A stretch of 64,000 nt of DNA from Mycolicibacterium hodleri (GTDB taxonomy: Bacteria > Actinomycetota > Actinomycetes > Mycobacteriales > Mycobacteriaceae): contig NZ_JACKTL010000073.1 of NCBI RefSeq assembly GCF_025822245.1, positions 155,333 through 219,332 of the forward strand, given 5' to 3'. The notes under the pieces were generated by a model that was not told the origin of the DNA, did not search any database, and worked only from the letters and a program-made list of their open reading frames with translations. Every line of letters begins with the position of its first letter. The first letter of the stretch is position 1. Positions 7,548-15,676 of this stretch are shown here, piece by piece. A program made the translations under genes and the position numbers.

Positions 7548-7910
7548 CGCGTACGGGTCGCCGAAGGAGTGCGAACGTCGCGACCAAGGATGTTTGCCCC
7601 GCCGACGCAGCCGGGCGCCCGGGGCCGGTGAGGGTCCCGCCGCAGCGCCCCGCAGGGGACCACGGCGGGCACGTCAGGACGGTTTGGAGGAGGTCTTCGA
7701 CCCCGAGTCAGACCCCGTGTTTGGCGGGAAATAACAGCTCAGCCGTGGTGCGGAGGGACGTTTTCTCGCAACCAGTCGTCGCGTTCGTCATCGCGTGCAG
7801 AGGGCTCGTCGTCCCACTCGTCCTTGGTGGTCTCGGGTAGGGAATCACCGAAAACCTTGTTAACTGAGAGACGCCTGTGGCGGGAATCACCCGTCACAAC
7901 GAGATTCCTA

Positions 7911-7926
7911 TGTGACGAACATCACA
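7911..7926. promoter_or_regulatory. CRP-type palindrome TGTGA-N6-TCACA
   Basis: TGTGACGAACATCACA is a perfect match to the mycobacterial and E. coli CRP consensus. It lies in the long non-coding region 546 bases upstream of the porin start codon and 130 bases beyond the end of moaB2, so the porin gene is the only sensible target. It suggests cAMP-responsive control of porin expression. Confidence 0.75.
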
Positions 7927-8056
7927 CTCTGCGCGGGATTGCCGTTCACATCGAGGCAACACAATCCAGCGAAAACCTCCGTCGCACCAGCCCAACGGCA
8001 ACCGCCCCGCTGAGCCAGGCTCGCGGGGAACGGAGGGTGCCGACGACGGCAAGGTC

Positions 8057-8629
8057 TTAGATATCCAGGCTGGACAGCTGGCCGATGATCTGCACCGCCA
8101 GCGGTCCCAACGTCGCCATGCCGTCCCGGACGGCGCCTCGAGATCCGGCGATGTTGACGACCAGGGTGCTGCCCGATATTCCCGCCAAGCCGCGGGACAC
8201 TCCCGCGTCGACCAGGCCCGCCGACAGGCCGGAGGCGCGTAGCGCCTCGGAGATGCCGAGCAGTTCGCGATCGAGGATGGTCGTGGTGGCCTCGGGCGTC
8301 ACGTCCCGAGGCGTCACACCGGTGCCGCCCACGGACACGACCAGGTCGACCCCGCCGATGACGGCCGTGTTGAGCGCGTTGCGAATCTCGATCTCGTCGG
8401 CAGACACGACCACGACCCCGTCGACGACGAATCCGGCCTCCCCCAGCAGCTCGGTGACTACCGGACCACTGTGGTCCTCTTCATCTCCGTGCGCAGTCCG
8501 ATCGTCGACGACGACGACCAGGGCGCGACCCACCAACTCACCAGGCTGTTCCATGATGGCAACCGTATATCCCGCCACCGACGCGGGCGAAGCGATCCTG
8601 AGCTCCGGGCGACCAGGCGCGACCGTCAT
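8057..8629 (-). CDS. moaB2: MoaB2, MogA/MoaB-family molybdopterin-binding protein
   Basis: The product (190 residues) has the single MoCF domain: 'ALVVVVDDRTAHGDEEDHSGPVVTELL', 'DLVVSVGGTGVTPRDVTPEAT' with the GGTG substrate loop, and 'GLAGISGSTLVVNIAGSRGAVRDGM'. MogA/MoaB proteins adenylylate molybdopterin or act earlier in cofactor synthesis; some mycobacterial copies have been assigned other enzymatic roles. The ATG at 8629 overlaps the pepD stop by ATGA, so the two are translationally coupled. This is Rv0984's position after pepD. A shorter start (ATG 8554, MEQPGELVG) would give the core domain only. Confidence 0.9.
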   Translation of the reverse strand: MTVAPGRPELRIASPASVAGYTVAIMEQPGELVGRALVVVVDDRTAHGDEEDHSGPVVTELLGEAGFVVDGVVVVSADEIEIRNALNTAVIGGVDLVVSVGGTGVTPRDVTPEATTTILDRELLGISEALRASGLSAGLVDAGVSRGLAGISGSTLVVNIAGSRGAVRDGMATLGPLAVQIIGQLSSLDI

Positions 8630-9978
8630 TGCTGTGCCTTTCCGAGCGTGACGTCTACGGTCTGCGGCTTGCCGGACGTGTCGAGATAGGTCAGCGTGAC
8701 CTTGTCCCCGGGGGCCCTCGACCGCACCGCCGCGACCAACGCGTCGGCGCTGCCGATCACCCGGTCGTCGACCTTGGTGACCACCACACCGGCCGGCATT
8801 CCCGCGGCCGACGCGGCGCCGCCCGCGGTCACGTCGACGATCTTGGCTCCGTCCACGCTGGCATCGTTGCCCACCTGAACGCCGAGGGAGGCATGAGAGG
8901 CGGTACCCGTCTGGATCAGCTCGTCGGCGATGCGCTTGGCCTGGTCGACCGGAATGGCGAAGCCGAGACCGATCGATCCGCTCTGCGACTGACCGGAGTC
9001 GCCGCCGAGTGTGGCTATCGCGGAGTTCACGCCGACCAGTTCGCCGTTCATGTTGACCAGCGCGCCACCGGAGTTGCCCGGGTTTATCGCGGCGTCGGTC
9101 TGGATGGCGTCGAGCACGGTGTTCTGGTTCTGCGCGTCGCCGCCCGCGGCCACCGGCCGGTTCAGCGCGCTGACGATGCCGGTGGTGACGGTGCCCTCCA
9201 GCCCGAGGGGCGAACCGATGGCGACGACGTCCTGACCCACCCGGAGGTTCCCCGACGAGCCGAGCGCGATCGGAGCCAACCCGGTGGCGCCGACGGCCTG
9301 CACCACCGCGATGTCACTGCTGGGATCGGTGCCGACGACCTTGAACGTCGTCGTCGCTCCGTTGGCGAAGGTCACCTTGGTCTGCACGGCGCCAGCGGGG
9401 GCGCCGGGGCCACCGTTGGCGGCCGCCACCACGTGATTGTTGGTCATGATGAGGCCGTCGGACGACAGGATGATGCCCGACCCCTCCTCGGACTGCCTGC
9501 CCATGTCGGTCTCGAGCTTCACCACGCTCGGGACCACCTTGGCCGCGACCTGCTCGACCGACCCTGCCGGAAGGCTTGCCGCCGGCACGCCCGGTGCCGC
9601 TCCCGACGACGTCGAACTCCACGACGGCCGGCCCGGTTGCACCAGCGTGGCGACGCCACCGCCGATGCCGGCGGACACGACCGCGATCGCCAACGCGCCA
9701 ACCGTCAGCCGGCCGGCCCGCGACCGCTGACGCGGTGACGTCGGGGGCGCCGGCATCATCCGGGTGGGATCACCGCGATACGGATCTTGCGGACCCCGAT
9801 AGGAATGCGAGGTGTGCACCGGCTGCGGGGGTTGGGTGGCATAGCGCCAGTCGTAGGACTGATGCGGGTAGGCACCGGTGCGGTGCTGGCCGGGGTAGCC
9901 CGGCGCCGCGGCCTCGTGCGCACCGGGAGGCTGCTGCCCGGGCGGCGGTGGCGGCGAGTACCTCGGATGGTTCGTCAT
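8626..9978 (-). CDS. pepD: PepD, HtrA-family serine protease
   Basis: The product has 450 residues: a Pro/Tyr-rich cytosolic N-terminus (1-85), one transmembrane helix (about 91-113), a trypsin-like domain and a PDZ domain (about 350-450). The catalytic triad is readable: H182 in TNNHVV, D222 in SSDIAV and S303 in NPGNSGGAL. PepD degrades misfolded envelope proteins and, in M. tuberculosis, helps tune the SigE/MprAB stress response. It lies 150 bases after mprB in the same direction; that gap holds a palindrome and may carry an extra promoter. moaB2 follows with an ATGA overlap. Confidence 0.95.
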   Translation of the reverse strand: MTNHPRYSPPPPPGQQPPGAHEAAAPGYPGQHRTGAYPHQSYDWRYATQPPQPVHTSHSYRGPQDPYRGDPTRMMPAPPTSPRQRSRAGRLTVGALAIAVVSAGIGGGVATLVQPGRPSWSSTSSGAAPGVPAASLPAGSVEQVAAKVVPSVVKLETDMGRQSEEGSGIILSSDGLIMTNNHVVAAANGGPGAPAGAVQTKVTFANGATTTFKVVGTDPSSDIAVVQAVGATGLAPIALGSSGNLRVGQDVVAIGSPLGLEGTVTTGIVSALNRPVAAGGDAQNQNTVLDAIQTDAAINPGNSGGALVNMNGELVGVNSAIATLGGDSGQSQSGSIGLGFAIPVDQAKRIADELIQTGTASHASLGVQVGNDASVDGAKIVDVTAGGAASAAGMPAGVVVTKVDDRVIGSADALVAAVRSRAPGDKVTLTYLDTSGKPQTVDVTLGKAQQ

Positions 9979-10097
9979 TGCGGCTGTTGGCTCTTCTTTC
10001 GAGTCGTGTACGTCAGCGGTCTGTCGTGATAACGAAAGATGTCCCCTGACAGTGCCCCCCTGGGCTGAGAATCCACTTAGAGATCTTTCGGGACTTG

Positions 10098-10112
10098 CCC
10101 AGAAGTTCTGGG
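10098..10112. repeat. Palindrome in the mprB-pepD gap
   Basis: CCCAGAA-G-TTCTGGG is a perfect 7-bp inverted repeat with a one-base centre, 120 bases upstream of pepD and 16 bases beyond the mprB stop. Its short loop makes a terminator unlikely; it resembles an operator. No factor can be named. Confidence 0.4.
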
Positions 10113-10128
10113 TAGAGCCACTCCCCGA

Positions 10129-11649
10129 TCACCCATTCTCGGTGCTGGCGGCCACGCCGTCCAACGCAGCGCCCTCGCGTGTCGCGCTCGCGCGGGCGCC
10201 GTCGTCGACCAGGGGCCTGCCAGGAAGGAGGACGAAGATCGACGTCCCTGGCGGATCGGCGAGCGGAGTCGCGTAGTCGATGCGAAGCGTCCCACCGTGT
10301 TTCACGACGACCTGCTTGACGATCGCCAGCCCGAGGCCGGAGCCGGACATCGAGCGTGCCGACGTCGACCGGTAGAACCGCTCGAACACCAACTCGCGCT
10401 CGCTCGGCGGGATGCCGGGACCCTGGTCCGAGACCACCAGCTCGGCGTAGTTCGGGTCGACCTGCACCAGTCGCACCCCCACCCGGCCGCCGGGCGGACT
10501 CCACTTGGCGGCGTTGTCGAGCAAGTTCAACACGGCCCGCGACAGGGTTGCCTCGTCTCCGTACACCTGCCACCGCTCGGTCTGGACGTCGAAATCGATG
10601 TCGTTGCGGCGCCGCCGAACTCGCTCCAGGCTGCGGTCCACGACGTCGGAGAGGTCGACGGGCTCGTGGATCGTGACGCCGGCGTCCTCCCGGCTGAGGT
10701 CCACCAGATCGCCCACCAGGGTGGACAGCTCCTCTATCTGGGCGATCACGTCGGTGCGCAGGCCCGCCATCTCGTCCTCGGGGATGCTCGGCGCACCGGG
10801 GGCCATCGAGGCCATCAGGAGTTCGACGTTGGTGCGCAGCGACGTCAAGGGCGTGCGCAGCTCGTGTCCGGCGTCGGTGACCAGTCGGGCCTGACGTTCC
10901 CGGGACTCGGTGAGAGCCCGCAGCATCATGTTGAACGCCTCGGTCAGCCGGGCGAGTTCGTCGCTGCCGTGAACCGGGATGGGTCGCAGGTCGTCGGTTC
11001 TGGCGACGCGCTCGGCGGCGTCGGTCAGCCGCGCCACGGGCCGTAGCCCGGTGCGGGCGACGGTGCCGCCCGCGACCGCCGCGACGGCCATGCCGAGACC
11101 GCCGACGATCAGCAGGATGGTGCCGAGTCGCTTGATCACCTTGCCCGTCGGATCCAGGCTCTTCGAGATCAGCAGGGAGTCACCGCTGGGCAGGTGAACG
11201 GCCAGCACGCGCTGAAAGTTGACCGTGCGCAACGACATTCGCAGCGTTCCCTGGATGACGCCCTTTTCGGGGTCGCCGAGGGGCAGCGTCTGCCCCTCCT
11301 GGTTGGCCGTGTAGATGGACCGGCCCGGCATCACGAACATCGCGTTGACGTCGGAGTAGGCCGTGCCCTCGATCGCCTTGCCGGGGTCGACGGCCAGCAG
11401 CCCACTCTCGATGAGCAGCCTGGCGCGGATCTGCAGTTGGTTGTCGATGTCGTCGTAGAGGGCTCGGGACACCACCGCGTAGACGGCCAGTCCCATCAAG
11501 ACCACGACCATCGCCACCATGGACATCGCGAGGAGCATCACCCGCCACCGCAGCGACACCGAGCTGGCGCGATGGGTGCCGTACGTCTGCACGTCGGGTG
11601 CGCGTCGTTCGCGGGACCGCCACCAGAACGGCGACCTGGGCGAACCCAT
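10129..11649 (-). CDS. mprB: Sensor histidine kinase MprB
   Basis: The product (506 residues) senses envelope stress and phosphorylates MprA. Order of parts: a basic N-terminus, TM1 (about 34-56), an extracytoplasmic sensor region (about 57-165), TM2 (about 168-190), HAMP (about 190-245), the HisKA dimerisation helix with the phospho-accepting His in 'DAGHELRTPLTSLR', then the HATPase domain with 'NLLDNAAKWSPPGG', 'VSDQGPGIPPSE' and 'SGSGLGLAIVKQVV'. It starts 7 bases after mprA in the same transcript. Confidence 0.95.
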   Translation of the reverse strand: MGSPRSPFWWRSRERRAPDVQTYGTHRASSVSLRWRVMLLAMSMVAMVVVLMGLAVYAVVSRALYDDIDNQLQIRARLLIESGLLAVDPGKAIEGTAYSDVNAMFVMPGRSIYTANQEGQTLPLGDPEKGVIQGTLRMSLRTVNFQRVLAVHLPSGDSLLISKSLDPTGKVIKRLGTILLIVGGLGMAVAAVAGGTVARTGLRPVARLTDAAERVARTDDLRPIPVHGSDELARLTEAFNMMLRALTESRERQARLVTDAGHELRTPLTSLRTNVELLMASMAPGAPSIPEDEMAGLRTDVIAQIEELSTLVGDLVDLSREDAGVTIHEPVDLSDVVDRSLERVRRRRNDIDFDVQTERWQVYGDEATLSRAVLNLLDNAAKWSPPGGRVGVRLVQVDPNYAELVVSDQGPGIPPSERELVFERFYRSTSARSMSGSGLGLAIVKQVVVKHGGTLRIDYATPLADPPGTSIFVLLPGRPLVDDGARASATREGAALDGVAASTENG

Positions 11650-11656
11650 CAGAGCG

Positions 11657-12349
11657 TCACGGCGGCGTCTCGCGCAGCACGTAACCGACGCCGCGCACGG
11701 TGTGGATCAGCCGCGGTTCCCCTTCCGCCTCCGTCTTGCGGCGCAGGTAGCCGACGTAGACCTCCAGGGCGTTGCCGGACGTCGGGAAGTCGAATCCCCA
11801 CACCTCTTCGAGAATGCGGCTTCGGGTCAGCACCCGGCGCGGGTTGGCGATCAACATCTCGAGCAGGGAGAACTCGGTCCTGGTCAGGCTGATTTGGCGT
11901 TCGCCGCGGGTCACTTCGCGGGTCACCGGGTCGAGGCTCAAATCGGAGAACGTCATGGCCGCGGAGTCACCGTCGTCGGGAAGGACGCGCCGCCGCAGCA
12001 GCGCGCGCATTCGGGCCAGGAGTTCTTCGAGAGCGAAGGGCTTGGGCAGGTAGTCGTCGGCCCCGGCGTCGAGACCGGCGACCCGTTCGGACACCGAATC
12101 CCGCGCCGTGAGGACCAGGATCGGCAGGTCGTCGCCGGTGCTACGGAGCTGGCGGCACACTTCGAGGCCGTCGAGCCTCGGCATCATCACGTCGAGCACC
12201 AACGCGTCGGGCCGTTCGCTGGCGATCAGTTCCAGGGCTTCGAGGCCGTCTTGAGCCAAGTCGACCGAATATCCGTTGAACGCGAGGGACCGGCGCAGGG
12301 ATTCGCGCACAGCGCGATCGTCGTCAACCACGAGTATGCGCACAGCCAC
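11657..12349 (-). CDS. mprA: Response regulator MprA
   Basis: This 230-residue OmpR/PhoB-type regulator has a receiver domain with the acidic pocket 'VVDDDRAV', phospho-acceptor Asp in 'ALVLDVMMPRLDG' and 'KPF', and a C-terminal winged helix with 'RTEFSLLEMLIANPRRVLTRSRILEEVWGFDFPTSGNALEVYVGYLRRK' region. With MprB it controls envelope-stress and persistence genes including sigE and pepD in M. tuberculosis. The GTG at 12349 gives the family N-terminus. A two-repeat MprA-type box lies 15 bases upstream of the start, so autoregulation is expected. Confidence 0.95.
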   Translation of the reverse strand: MAVRILVVDDDRAVRESLRRSLAFNGYSVDLAQDGLEALELIASERPDALVLDVMMPRLDGLEVCRQLRSTGDDLPILVLTARDSVSERVAGLDAGADDYLPKPFALEELLARMRALLRRRVLPDDGDSAAMTFSDLSLDPVTREVTRGERQISLTRTEFSLLEMLIANPRRVLTRSRILEEVWGFDFPTSGNALEVYVGYLRRKTEAEGEPRLIHTVRGVGYVLRETPP

Positions 12350-12363
12350 AGTTTCAACCCAGT

Positions 12364-12382
12364 GTCTGAGACAGGCCTGAGA
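12364..12382 (-). promoter_or_regulatory. MprA box upstream of mprA
   Basis: On the minus strand two 8-base direct repeats, TCTCAGGC and TCTCAGAC, are separated by CTG. This is the 8-3-8 layout reported for the MprA recognition sequence. It ends 15 bases before the mprA GTG, pointing to autoregulation and to a promoter just upstream. Confidence 0.75.
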
Positions 12383-12412
12383 GGCGCGCCGTCAGGAGGT
12401 GCGACGAGTGGG

Positions 12413-12586
12413 TCAGCGGCGGTCGAGGTCGACCAGGCCCAGGCGTGCGGCCTTGAGCAGGCGACGCGGCACCTTGTGCAGCTGACCTGCGACGTTGACG
12501 TTGACCAGGCCGGTGGCCTCGGCCTTCCACTGCGACCGCCGACTACGGGTGTTCGACCGCGACATTCTCCGCTTCGGCACAGCCAT
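12413..12586 (-). CDS. rpmF: 50S ribosomal protein L32, cysteine-free type
   Basis: The product has 57 residues, begins MAVPKRRMSRSNTRSRRSQW and ends in a basic tail, which is the L32 pattern. The usual two CxxC zinc pairs are absent, so this is the zinc-independent form, as in M. tuberculosis Rv0979A at the same place. The ATG at 12586 is chosen over an upstream in-frame start because GAGGAG lies about 8 bases ahead and the conserved protein begins there. It precedes mprA on the same strand with 63 bases between. Confidence 0.95.
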   Translation of the reverse strand: MAVPKRRMSRSNTRSRRSQWKAEATGLVNVNVAGQLHKVPRRLLKAARLGLVDLDRR

Positions 12587-12718
12587 GGGGGAACTTCTCC
12601 TCGTGAAATGTCTTGCTAATGGAATGCCGCACACAACCCCAAGTCCGTCGAGGCGTCGGCAATTGCTCCTCAGGATAGCCGGACAGCCACTCAGCCTCCA
12701 AAAACGCCGCCTCGCCCC

Positions 12719-12749
12719 TTGACGTGGAACCGGTGGTACCGGCTAACCT
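12719..12749 (+). promoter_or_regulatory. Candidate SigA promoter of the acyl-CoA operon
   Basis: TTGACG and TAACCT, spaced by 19 bases, lie 50 bases upstream of the AtuA-like gene's GTG. The -35 box matches 5 of 6 and the -10 box fits the mycobacterial TANNNT form. The -10 box touches a TetR-like operator, so repression by occlusion is plausible. Confidence 0.5.
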
Positions 12750-12768
12750 ACCGGCCTACCGGTTGGTT
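12745..12768. promoter_or_regulatory. TetR-like operator before the acyl-CoA operon
   Basis: AACCTACCGG and CCGGTTGGTT form 10-bp arms with one mismatch around a 4-base spacer (24 bp in all), overlapping the predicted -10 box and start point. The size and spacing suit a TetR-family dimer. No tetR gene is in the adjacent sequence, so the regulator would act from elsewhere. Confidence 0.5.
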
Positions 12769-12797
12769 GAACCGTCGACGACGATGGGAGCTCGTGA

Positions 12798-14531
12798 GTG
12801 AGTGCGCAGGGCAGGAGCGACACGGGCCGGGAGGTCGGACCCGTTCGCATCGGAAACTGCTCGGGCTTCTACGGCGACCGCCACGCCGCCATGCGGGAGA
12901 TGGTCACCGGCGGTGAGCTCGACTACGTCACCGGCGACTACCTCGCAGAACTGACGATGCTGATCCTGGCGCGCGACCGGGCCAAGTCCGCCGACCGGGG
13001 CTACGCGAAGACCTTCCTCACCCAGCTCGAGGAGAGCCTCGGGACGGCGCTGGACAACGGCGTGAAGATCGTCGCCAACGCGGGCGGCCTCAACCCAGCT
13101 GGGCTGGCCGCAGCCGTCCGGACCCTGGCCGAGCGGCTGGGTCTCGAGGTAAACGTCGCCCACGTCGAGGGGGACGACCTCGTCGGCCGTCGTGGCGAGT
13201 TCGGCTTCGCCGACGACGTGCTCGCCGCCAACGCCTATCTGGGCGCCTGGGGCATCGTCGACTGTCTCGACGCAGGCGCCCACGTCGTGGTCACCGGTCG
13301 GGTCACCGACGCCTCGGTGATCGTCGGCCCCGCGGCCGCTCACTTCGGTTGGACGCCCGCCGACTACGACGCCCTCGCCGGCGCGGTCGCCGCCGGGCAC
13401 GTCATCGAGTGCGGCACCCAGGCCACCGGCGGCAACTTCGCCTTCTTCGGCGAGGTCCCCGACCTCTTGCACTGCGGCTTCCCGATCGCCGAGATCCGAG
13501 CAGACGGCTCGTCGGTCATCACCAAGCACCCCGGCACCGGCGGGCGGGTCAGCGTCGACACCGTGACGGCCCAACTGCTCTACGAGATCGGCGGCGAGCG
13601 CTACGCCAATCCGGATGCCACGCTGCGGGTCGACAGCATTCGGTTGAGCGACGACGGACCCGATCGCGTCCGCATCAGCGGCGTCCGCGGCGAGGAGCCG
13701 CCACCGACGCTCAAGGTGTCGCTGAACGCCGTCGGCGGTTTCCGCAACGCGATGACGTTCGTGTTGACCGGTCTGGACGTCGAGGCCAAGGCCCATCTGG
13801 TGCAACGCCAGCTGGAGGCCGGGTTGACGGTGCGGCCGGCCGAGCTCGAGTGGACGCTGGCGCGCACCGACCATCCCGACGCCGACACCGAGGAGGCGGC
13901 GAGCGCATTGCTGCGCTGCGTGGTCCGCGACTCCGACCCGAAGATCGTGGGCCGGCAATTCTCCGCGGCTGCAGTCGAATTGGCGTTGGCGAGCTATCCG
14001 GGATTCACCACCACGGCACCGCCGGGCGACGGTCAGGTGTACGGCGTGTTCACCGCCGGCTACGTCGACGGCGCCGACGTGCCCCACGTCGCGGTGCACG
14101 CCGACGGCCACCGCACGTCGATTCCCGCCGCATCGCCGACCCGGGTGCTCGAGCCCGTGGACCCGGCTCCGCTTCCGCCACCGCCGCCGGCCGGACCGAC
14201 CCGTCGGGCACCGCTGGGCGTGGTGGCCGGTGCGCGCAGCGGCGACAAGGGCGGCAGCGCCAACGTCGGGGTCTGGGTCCGGACCGACGACCAGTGGCGC
14301 TGGCTGGCCCACACGCTCACCGAGGACGCCCTGCGCGAATTGCTCCCGGAGACAAGGGATCTGCCCGTCTCCCGCTACCTGCTGCCCAACCTGCGCGCCG
14401 TCAACTTCGTCATCGAGGGCATCCTCGGCAAGGGGGTGGCCCATCAGGCCCGCTTCGACCCCCAGGCCAAGGGGCTCGGCGAATGGCTGCGCTCCCGCCA
14501 CGTCGACGTACCGGAGGCATTCCTGTCATGA
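12798..14531 (+). CDS. AtuA-like protein (DUF1446 plus AtuA-type C-terminal domain)
   Basis: The product (577 residues) has a long N-terminal DUF1446 domain (about 15-440), with 'VRIGNCSGFYGDRHAAMREMV', 'GDYLAELTMLILARD', 'VVTGRVTDASVIVGPAAAHFGW' and 'HVIECGTQATGGNFAFF', then a Pro-rich linker and a C-terminal AtuA ferredoxin-fold domain (about 475-577) beginning 'APLGVVAGARSGDKGGSANVGVW'. AtuA is the first protein of the Pseudomonas acyclic-terpene pathway; its biochemical role is unresolved. Here it leads an operon with two acyl-CoA dehydrogenases, a biotin carboxylase pair and an enoyl-CoA hydratase, which parallels atu/liu clusters. GTG start; the stop overlaps the next gene's ATG. Confidence 0.85.
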   Translation: MSAQGRSDTGREVGPVRIGNCSGFYGDRHAAMREMVTGGELDYVTGDYLAELTMLILARDRAKSADRGYAKTFLTQLEESLGTALDNGVKIVANAGGLNPAGLAAAVRTLAERLGLEVNVAHVEGDDLVGRRGEFGFADDVLAANAYLGAWGIVDCLDAGAHVVVTGRVTDASVIVGPAAAHFGWTPADYDALAGAVAAGHVIECGTQATGGNFAFFGEVPDLLHCGFPIAEIRADGSSVITKHPGTGGRVSVDTVTAQLLYEIGGERYANPDATLRVDSIRLSDDGPDRVRISGVRGEEPPPTLKVSLNAVGGFRNAMTFVLTGLDVEAKAHLVQRQLEAGLTVRPAELEWTLARTDHPDADTEEAASALLRCVVRDSDPKIVGRQFSAAAVELALASYPGFTTTAPPGDGQVYGVFTAGYVDGADVPHVAVHADGHRTSIPAASPTRVLEPVDPAPLPPPPPAGPTRRAPLGVVAGARSGDKGGSANVGVWVRTDDQWRWLAHTLTEDALRELLPETRDLPVSRYLLPNLRAVNFVIEGILGKGVAHQARFDPQAKGLGEWLRSRHVDVPEAFLS

Positions 14532-15676
14532 GTGTGTGGACCACCCCAGAACGCGAGCAGCTCCGAAAGACGGTGCGGACGTTCGCCGAACGCGAGATCC
14601 TGCCCTACGCGGACGACTGGGAGCGCACCGGCGACATCCCGCGTGAACTGCACCGCAAGGCCGGTGACGCGGGGCTGCTCGGCGCCAGCCTGCCCGAGTC
14701 GGTCGGCGGGGAGGGCGGCGACGGAGCCGACGCGGTCGTCATCTGCGAGGAATTGCACCAGGCGGGCGTGCCCGGCGGCGTGTTCGCGTCGCTGTTCACC
14801 TGTGGGATCGCCGTGCCGCACATGGTCGCCTCGGGCGACCAGCGCTTGATCGACACCTACGTTCGGCCCACCCTGCGGGGCGACAAGATCGGCTCCCTGG
14901 CGATCACCGAGCCCGGCGGCGGCTCGGACGTCGGCCACCTCACCACGAAGGCCGTCCGCGACGGCGACGAGTACGTCCTCAACGGCGCCAAGACCTACAT
15001 CACCTCCGGCGTACGGGCGGACTACGTCGTGACCGCGGCGCGGACCGGCGGCCCCGGCGCGGGTGGGGTGTCGCTCATCGTCGTCGACAAGGGCACGCCG
15101 GGTTTCGAGGTCAGCCGCAAGCTGCAGAAGATGGGGTGGCGCTCCTCGGACACCGCCGAGCTGTCCTATACCGACGTGCGGGTGCCGGTGGCCAACCTGA
15201 TCGGCGCCGAGAACAGCGGCTTCCTGCAGATCGCGGGAGCATTCGTCTCGGAGCGGGTAGGGCTGGCCGCGCAGGCGTACTCCAGCGCCCAGCGTTGCCT
15301 GGATCTGACCGTGGAGTGGTGCCGGAACCGCGAAACCTTTGGGCGACCGCTGATCTCGCGCCAGTCGGTGCAGAACACCCTCGCCGAGATGGCCCGCAAG
15401 GTGGACGTCGCGCGGGTGTACACGCGTCATCTGGTGGAGCGTCAACTGGCCGGTGACACCAACCTGATCACCGAGGTCTGCTTCGCCAAGAACACCGCAG
15501 TGGAGGCCGGCGAGTGGGTCGCCAACGCGGGCGTTCAGTTGTTCGGCGGCATGGGTTACATGGCCGAGTCCGAGATCGAGCGGCAGTATCGCGACATGCG
15601 CATCCTCGGGATCGGCGGCGGCACCACCGAGATCCTCACCGGCCTGGCCGCCAAGACGCTGGGATATCAGTCGTGA
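14528..15676 (+). CDS. fadE13: Acyl-CoA dehydrogenase, FadE13-like
   Basis: The product (382 residues) is a complete flavin acyl-CoA dehydrogenase: 'SLAITEPGGGSDVGHL' and 'YITSG' around FAD/substrate, and a C-terminal helical domain ending 'GGGTTEI'. The usual C-terminal catalytic Glu of the EGTSEI motif is Gly here; instead a Glu at 242 in 'SERVGLAAQA' takes the helix-G position used by isovaleryl-CoA dehydrogenase. That points to a branched-chain substrate, which is inference from alignment by eye. The ATG at 14528 overlaps the AtuA-like stop (ATGA), so the two are coupled. In the Rv0975c position. Confidence 0.9.
   Translation: MSVWTTPEREQLRKTVRTFAEREILPYADDWERTGDIPRELHRKAGDAGLLGASLPESVGGEGGDGADAVVICEELHQAGVPGGVFASLFTCGIAVPHMVASGDQRLIDTYVRPTLRGDKIGSLAITEPGGGSDVGHLTTKAVRDGDEYVLNGAKTYITSGVRADYVVTAARTGGPGAGGVSLIVVDKGTPGFEVSRKLQKMGWRSSDTAELSYTDVRVPVANLIGAENSGFLQIAGAFVSERVGLAAQAYSSAQRCLDLTVEWCRNRETFGRPLISRQSVQNTLAEMARKVDVARVYTRHLVERQLAGDTNLITEVCFAKNTAVEAGEWVANAGVQLFGGMGYMAESEIERQYRDMRILGIGGGTTEILTGLAAKTLGYQS

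Larger units (their letters stand above)
7365..8056 (-). other. 692-bp gene-free region: leader/promoter zone of the porin gene
   Basis: No convincing coding sequence is seen between moaB2 and the porin gene. The stretch contains a SigA-like promoter candidate 155 bases before the porin start, a perfect CRP palindrome about 550 bases before it, and overlapping inverted repeats around 7633-7669 (GGTCCC/GGGACC and CCCGCCG/CGGCGGG) that could structure a leader RNA. Msp-type porin genes are known for long upstream control regions, and this fits. Confidence 0.6.

Noticed and set aside
7628..7840. 70-codon plus-strand frame in the porin leader region
   Set aside because: No ribosome site, no recognisable protein features, and it lies within a GC-rich structured non-coding stretch.
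12756..14501. 581-codon open frame on the minus strand opposite the AtuA-like gene
   Set aside because: It is a high-GC antisense shadow; codon pattern and conserved motifs are all on the plus strand.
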